Origin: an uncultured Gemmatimonadota bacterium
Lineage (GTDB): Bacteria > Gemmatimonadota > Gemmatimonadetes > Gemmatimonadales > GWC2-71-9
DNA: 7,067 nt
Reading direction: 5' to 3'
Assembly: GCA_913009915.1 (NCBI GenBank)
Contig: CAJVYZ010000139.1
Location: 1 to 7,067 of the forward strand
How positions within the stretch are numbered: the stretch's first letter is position 1; every line of letters starts with the position of its first letter. Positions 5,212-7,067 of this stretch are shown here, in pieces. A program made the position numbers and the translations under genes. The notes below the pieces were generated by a model. The model did not search any database, was not told the origin of the DNA, and was given only the letters and a program-made list of their open reading frames with translations.

Positions 5212-5831
5212 GATGGAAGGCTCTGTTCCAGGTACTCCTTCAGGGCCCGAAAGGCCCGGCCCCGGTGGCTCACCGCATCCTTCTCCCCGGCGCTGGCGCG
5301 CCCGAAGGATTGTTGCAGGTCGTCACTGTAGAACAACGGATCGTAGCCGAACCCCTTGCCGCCGTCCCGGCGGTCCAGAATCCGCCCGGTGCAGGTCCCT
5401 TCGAATGACCGGGGAGGTGCGTCGGGCCTGGCCAGGTACACCAGGACACACTGGTAGTGCGCGCTCCGCCGTTCGGGCGGGGCGCCTGCCAGGCGGCGCA
5501 GCAGTTCGTCGTTGTTGGCTTCATCGACTTCATCTGGTGGGCCGTCGAGCCCGCTGAATCGTTTGGAGCGGACACCCGGGGCACCGCCGAGGGCCAGGAC
5601 CTCGAGTCCTGAGTCGTCGGCTACCGTGGGGTACTGCGACTTGCGGGCGAAGTACTCGGCCTTGTGGCGCGCGTTGGCCTCGAAGCTGTCGGACCACTCG
5701 AGCAGATCTTCCTCGGGGCTTTGGGGGATGCCGAGGTCGTCGGGAAAGGTGACCTCGATGCCGGAGCCGGCGAAGAGGCGTTGAAGTTCGCGCTGTTTCC
5801 CGGTGCTACGGGTGGCCACCAGGAGCTTCAT
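5208..5831 (-). CDS. rdgB: XTP/dITP diphosphatase (Ham1/RdgB, non-canonical purine NTP pyrophosphatase)
   Basis: Cleaves ITP, dITP and XTP to monophosphates plus pyrophosphate, keeping deaminated purines out of DNA and RNA; cytoplasmic, Mg-dependent and normally a homodimer. At 207 residues it is near the usual 195-205. Family motifs are in order: ATRSTGK (6-12) with the conserved T and K, SFEANARHKA (49-58), the acidic catalytic motif ADDSGLEV (71-78), GAPGVRSKRFSG (83-94), FGYDPLF (161-167) and the base-recognition motif SHRGRA (188-193). Its ATG overlaps the rph stop in an ATGA, and its stop overlaps the GTG of the next gene by four bases. It is thus translated between two coupled neighbours. 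Adjacent rph and rdgB genes are common in bacteria, which supports both calls. Nothing is missing or truncated. Confidence 0.97.
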   Translation of the reverse strand: MKLLVATRSTGKQRELQRLFAGSGIEVTFPDDLGIPQSPEEDLLEWSDSFEANARHKAEYFARKSQYPTVADDSGLEVLALGGAPGVRSKRFSGLDGPPDEVDEANNDELLRRLAGAPPERRSAHYQCVLVYLARPDAPPRSFEGTCTGRILDRRDGGKGFGYDPLFYSDDLQQSFGRASAGEKDAVSHRGRAFRALKEYLEQSLPS

Positions 5832-6538
5832 GACGCCAGCACTCGCTCCTGTTCCGCGAACAGCTGGTGGATACCCATCTCCGCCAAGTCGAGGAGGGCA
5901 GTGAGTTCCGACCGGGCGAAGGTACCGGCCTCCCCGGTGCCCTGCACCTCGACAAAACGGTCGGGATGCACCATGACGATGTTGGCGTCGACCTCGGCGT
6001 CCTTGTCTTCCACGTAGGCCAGGTCGAGCATGGCCTGGCCATGGACCATGCCCACCGACACGCCGGCCACCAGCCGGCCGAACGGATTATCGATGTTGGC
6101 CTCCGCGGCCAGCCAGCGACAGGCGTCGGCCAAGGCCACGCAGCCGCCGGTGATCGAGGCGGTGCGAGTGCCGCCATCCGCCTGGAGGACGTCGCAGTCT
6201 ATGCGGATGGTGAACTCGCCGAACGACAGGGTACCCATGGCGGCCCGCAGCGACCGGCCGATGAGGCGCTGAATTTCCTGGGTCCGGCCCCCTGCTCCGC
6301 GGCGCTCCCGGTTGGTGCGCTCCGAGGTGGCCCGGGGAAGCATGGCGTACTCGGCGGTGACCCAGGCCTTACCGGTGCCCTTGCGCCACGGCGGTGCCCT
6401 GTCTTCCACGCTGGCGGTACAGTGGACCAGCGTCCCGCCCGCCCGAACCAGGCACGAACCTTCGGCGTAGGGGTTGGCGCCGCGCTCTAGGGATAGGGGG
6501 CGGAGTTCGTCGTTGCGGCGATCGTCAAGGCGTGGCAC
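5828..6538 (-). CDS. rph: RNase PH
   Basis: Phosphate-dependent 3'-to-5' exoribonuclease that trims tRNA 3' ends by phosphorolysis, acting as a hexameric ring in the cytoplasm. The 236-residue length is standard (about 238). The N-terminus [12 protein letters not shown] (4-15) is the usual family opening and supports the GTG at 6538. The single RNase PH domain shows [17 protein letters not shown] (83-99), [19 protein letters not shown] (114-132) with the phosphate-binding Thr124-Arg125, [10 protein letters not shown] (177-186) with acidic metal-site residues, and EVQGTGE (197-203). The start overlaps the end of hldC by 14 bases, with GGAG a short distance upstream; the stop overlaps rdgB in an ATGA. 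tRNA-Pro nearby lacks an encoded CCA and so would depend on 3' trimming before CCA addition, but that link is general and not specific to this locus. Confidence 0.97.
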   Translation of the reverse strand: MPRLDDRRNDELRPLSLERGANPYAEGSCLVRAGGTLVHCTASVEDRAPPWRKGTGKAWVTAEYAMLPRATSERTNRERRGAGGRTQEIQRLIGRSLRAAMGTLSFGEFTIRIDCDVLQADGGTRTASITGGCVALADACRWLAAEANIDNPFGRLVAGVSVGMVHGQAMLDLAYVEDKDAEVDANIVMVHPDRFVEVQGTGEAGTFARSELTALLDLAEMGIHQLFAEQERVLAS

Positions 6539-7001
6539 GGATGCGCTCCACGAGGTCGGTGGTAGAGAAACGTTCGACCAGCGGGACGCGTTCTACCCGC
6601 CCACCGGCTGCGAGCACCATGTCGGCGCCGGCTATCTGGTCGACGGTGTAGTCGGCGCCCTTGACCAGCACGTCCGGGCACAGGTCGGCGATGAGGTCGC
6701 GCGGCGTGTCTTCGTCGAACGGCACGACACAGTCGACCGCGGCGACGCTCGCCAGAACCCGGGCCCGAGCTGCCGCCGGTACCAAGGGGCGGCCCGGCCC
6801 CTTGGCCAGGCGCCCGGCGGAGGCGTCGGTGTTGAGTCCCACGATCAGAACGGCCCCGAATGACCGAGCCGCCTCGAGGAGTTCAACGTGTCCCGGATGG
6901 AGGAGGTCGAACACGCCGTTGGTGAATACCACTTGGCCGTCCACCGTGTTCCGCCAGGTGATGGCGTCCGCCCGCGTCCGGATCTTGTCGCCGGTGTTCA
7001 T
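6525..7001 (-). CDS. hldC: Stand-alone D-glycero-beta-D-manno-heptose 1-phosphate adenylyltransferase
   Basis: Transfers AMP from ATP to heptose 1-phosphate, giving the ADP-heptose used for the lipopolysaccharide inner core. At 158 residues it is the separate form of the C-terminal domain of E. coli HldE (RfaE domain II); no kinase domain is fused. The N-terminal [20 protein letters not shown] (26-45) carries the HxGH nucleotidyltransferase signature (HPGH, 35-38). GLNTDAS (55-61), FDEDTP (95-100), VLVKGADY (111-118) and STTDLVERI (146-154) are characteristic of the RfaE2 family. The ATG at 7001 has GGGAG about ten bases upstream and overlaps the stop of the preceding gene in an ATGA. The kinase partner (hldA) and the phosphatase are not in the window. 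Implies a Gram-negative envelope, or at least heptose glycoconjugates. The closely related glycerol-3-phosphate cytidylyltransferase family is less likely given the C-terminal STT motif. Confidence 0.93.
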   Translation of the reverse strand: MNTGDKIRTRADAITWRNTVDGQVVFTNGVFDLLHPGHVELLEAARSFGAVLIVGLNTDASAGRLAKGPGRPLVPAAARARVLASVAAVDCVVPFDEDTPRDLIADLCPDVLVKGADYTVDQIAGADMVLAAGGRVERVPLVERFSTTDLVERIRATP

Positions 7002-7067
7002 GCCGTGTCGACTCCCAGCCTGGCGATGCGTGGCTCAGGACGGATGACTAACAGCGCGACGGCGGCC
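6998..7067 (-). CDS. 3' end of an upstream operon gene, unknown product
   Basis: Reading the minus strand from the right edge gives an open frame of 22 codons ([20 protein letters not shown], then TA and a TGA stop at 6998-7000). The TGA overlaps the hldC ATG as ATGA, the same four-base overlap as at rph/rdgB, which is good evidence for a real coding end. The start is outside the window. The visible tail is a hydrophobic stretch followed by a short basic segment, which could be the end of a membrane protein. No family can be assigned. Confidence 0.65.
   Translation of the reverse strand, partial: AAVALLVIRPEPRIARLGVDTA

Noticed and set aside
4057..5331. Long plus-strand open frame (424 codons) opposite the 531-residue gene and the rdgB end
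   Set aside because: It is antisense to two better-supported genes, spans the rdgB/hypothetical junction, and shows no family motifs. Long antisense frames are common in high-GC DNA.
1..7067. CRISPR array, transposase or phage genes
   Set aside because: No regularly spaced repeats, no terminal inverted repeats flanking a coding unit, and no transposase, integrase or phage motifs in any frame.

Overview
The window is high-GC (roughly 60-68% by eye) bacterial chromosome, most likely from a Gram-negative environmental organism. A stand-alone heptose-1-phosphate adenylyltransferase implies lipopolysaccharide or a similar heptose-containing envelope. The mix of genes would suit Gemmatimonadota or a similar soil lineage, but that is a guess from general impression and not proven. 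The first 62 bases are not genomic: they are an Illumina P7/TruSeq index adapter left on the contig end, so this is probably a draft or metagenome assembly and position 63 is a contig edge.

Layout: (1) 1-62 adapter. (2) 71-1063, minus strand: membrane-anchored alpha/beta hydrolase. (3) 1064-1487: divergent intergenic region with dyad-symmetric candidate operators and a candidate promoter. (4) 1488-2644, plus strand: a two-domain, ceruloplasmin-like multicopper oxidase with all copper ligands. Its signal peptide lies in a different frame from its catalytic body, so a frameshift sits near 1550-1590. (5) 2645-3250: a hairpin terminator and two minus-strand tRNA genes. One is an ordinary tRNA-Pro(UGG). 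The other has a tRNA-Leu body but a GGA (serine-type) anticodon, and its anticodon arm is repeated in perfect inverted orientation 114 bases downstream inside the same predicted transcript. (6) 3251-3615: no convincing gene. (7) 3616-7067, minus strand: a tightly packed operon, read from the right edge: 3' end of an unknown gene, hldC/rfaE2, rph, rdgB, and a large uncharacterised protein with a GNAT-like segment. Each junction overlaps by 4 or 14 bases.

The operon joins heptose activation (hldC), tRNA 3'-end processing (rph), nucleotide-pool cleaning (rdgB) and an unknown 531-residue protein whose GTG start overlaps the rdgB stop. The oxidase and the hydrolase look like an envelope-facing accessory pair divergently transcribed from one intergenic region. 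The most unusual signal is the chimeric-looking Leu/Ser tRNA with its inverted repeat. The most consequential annotation points are the adapter and the oxidase frameshift.
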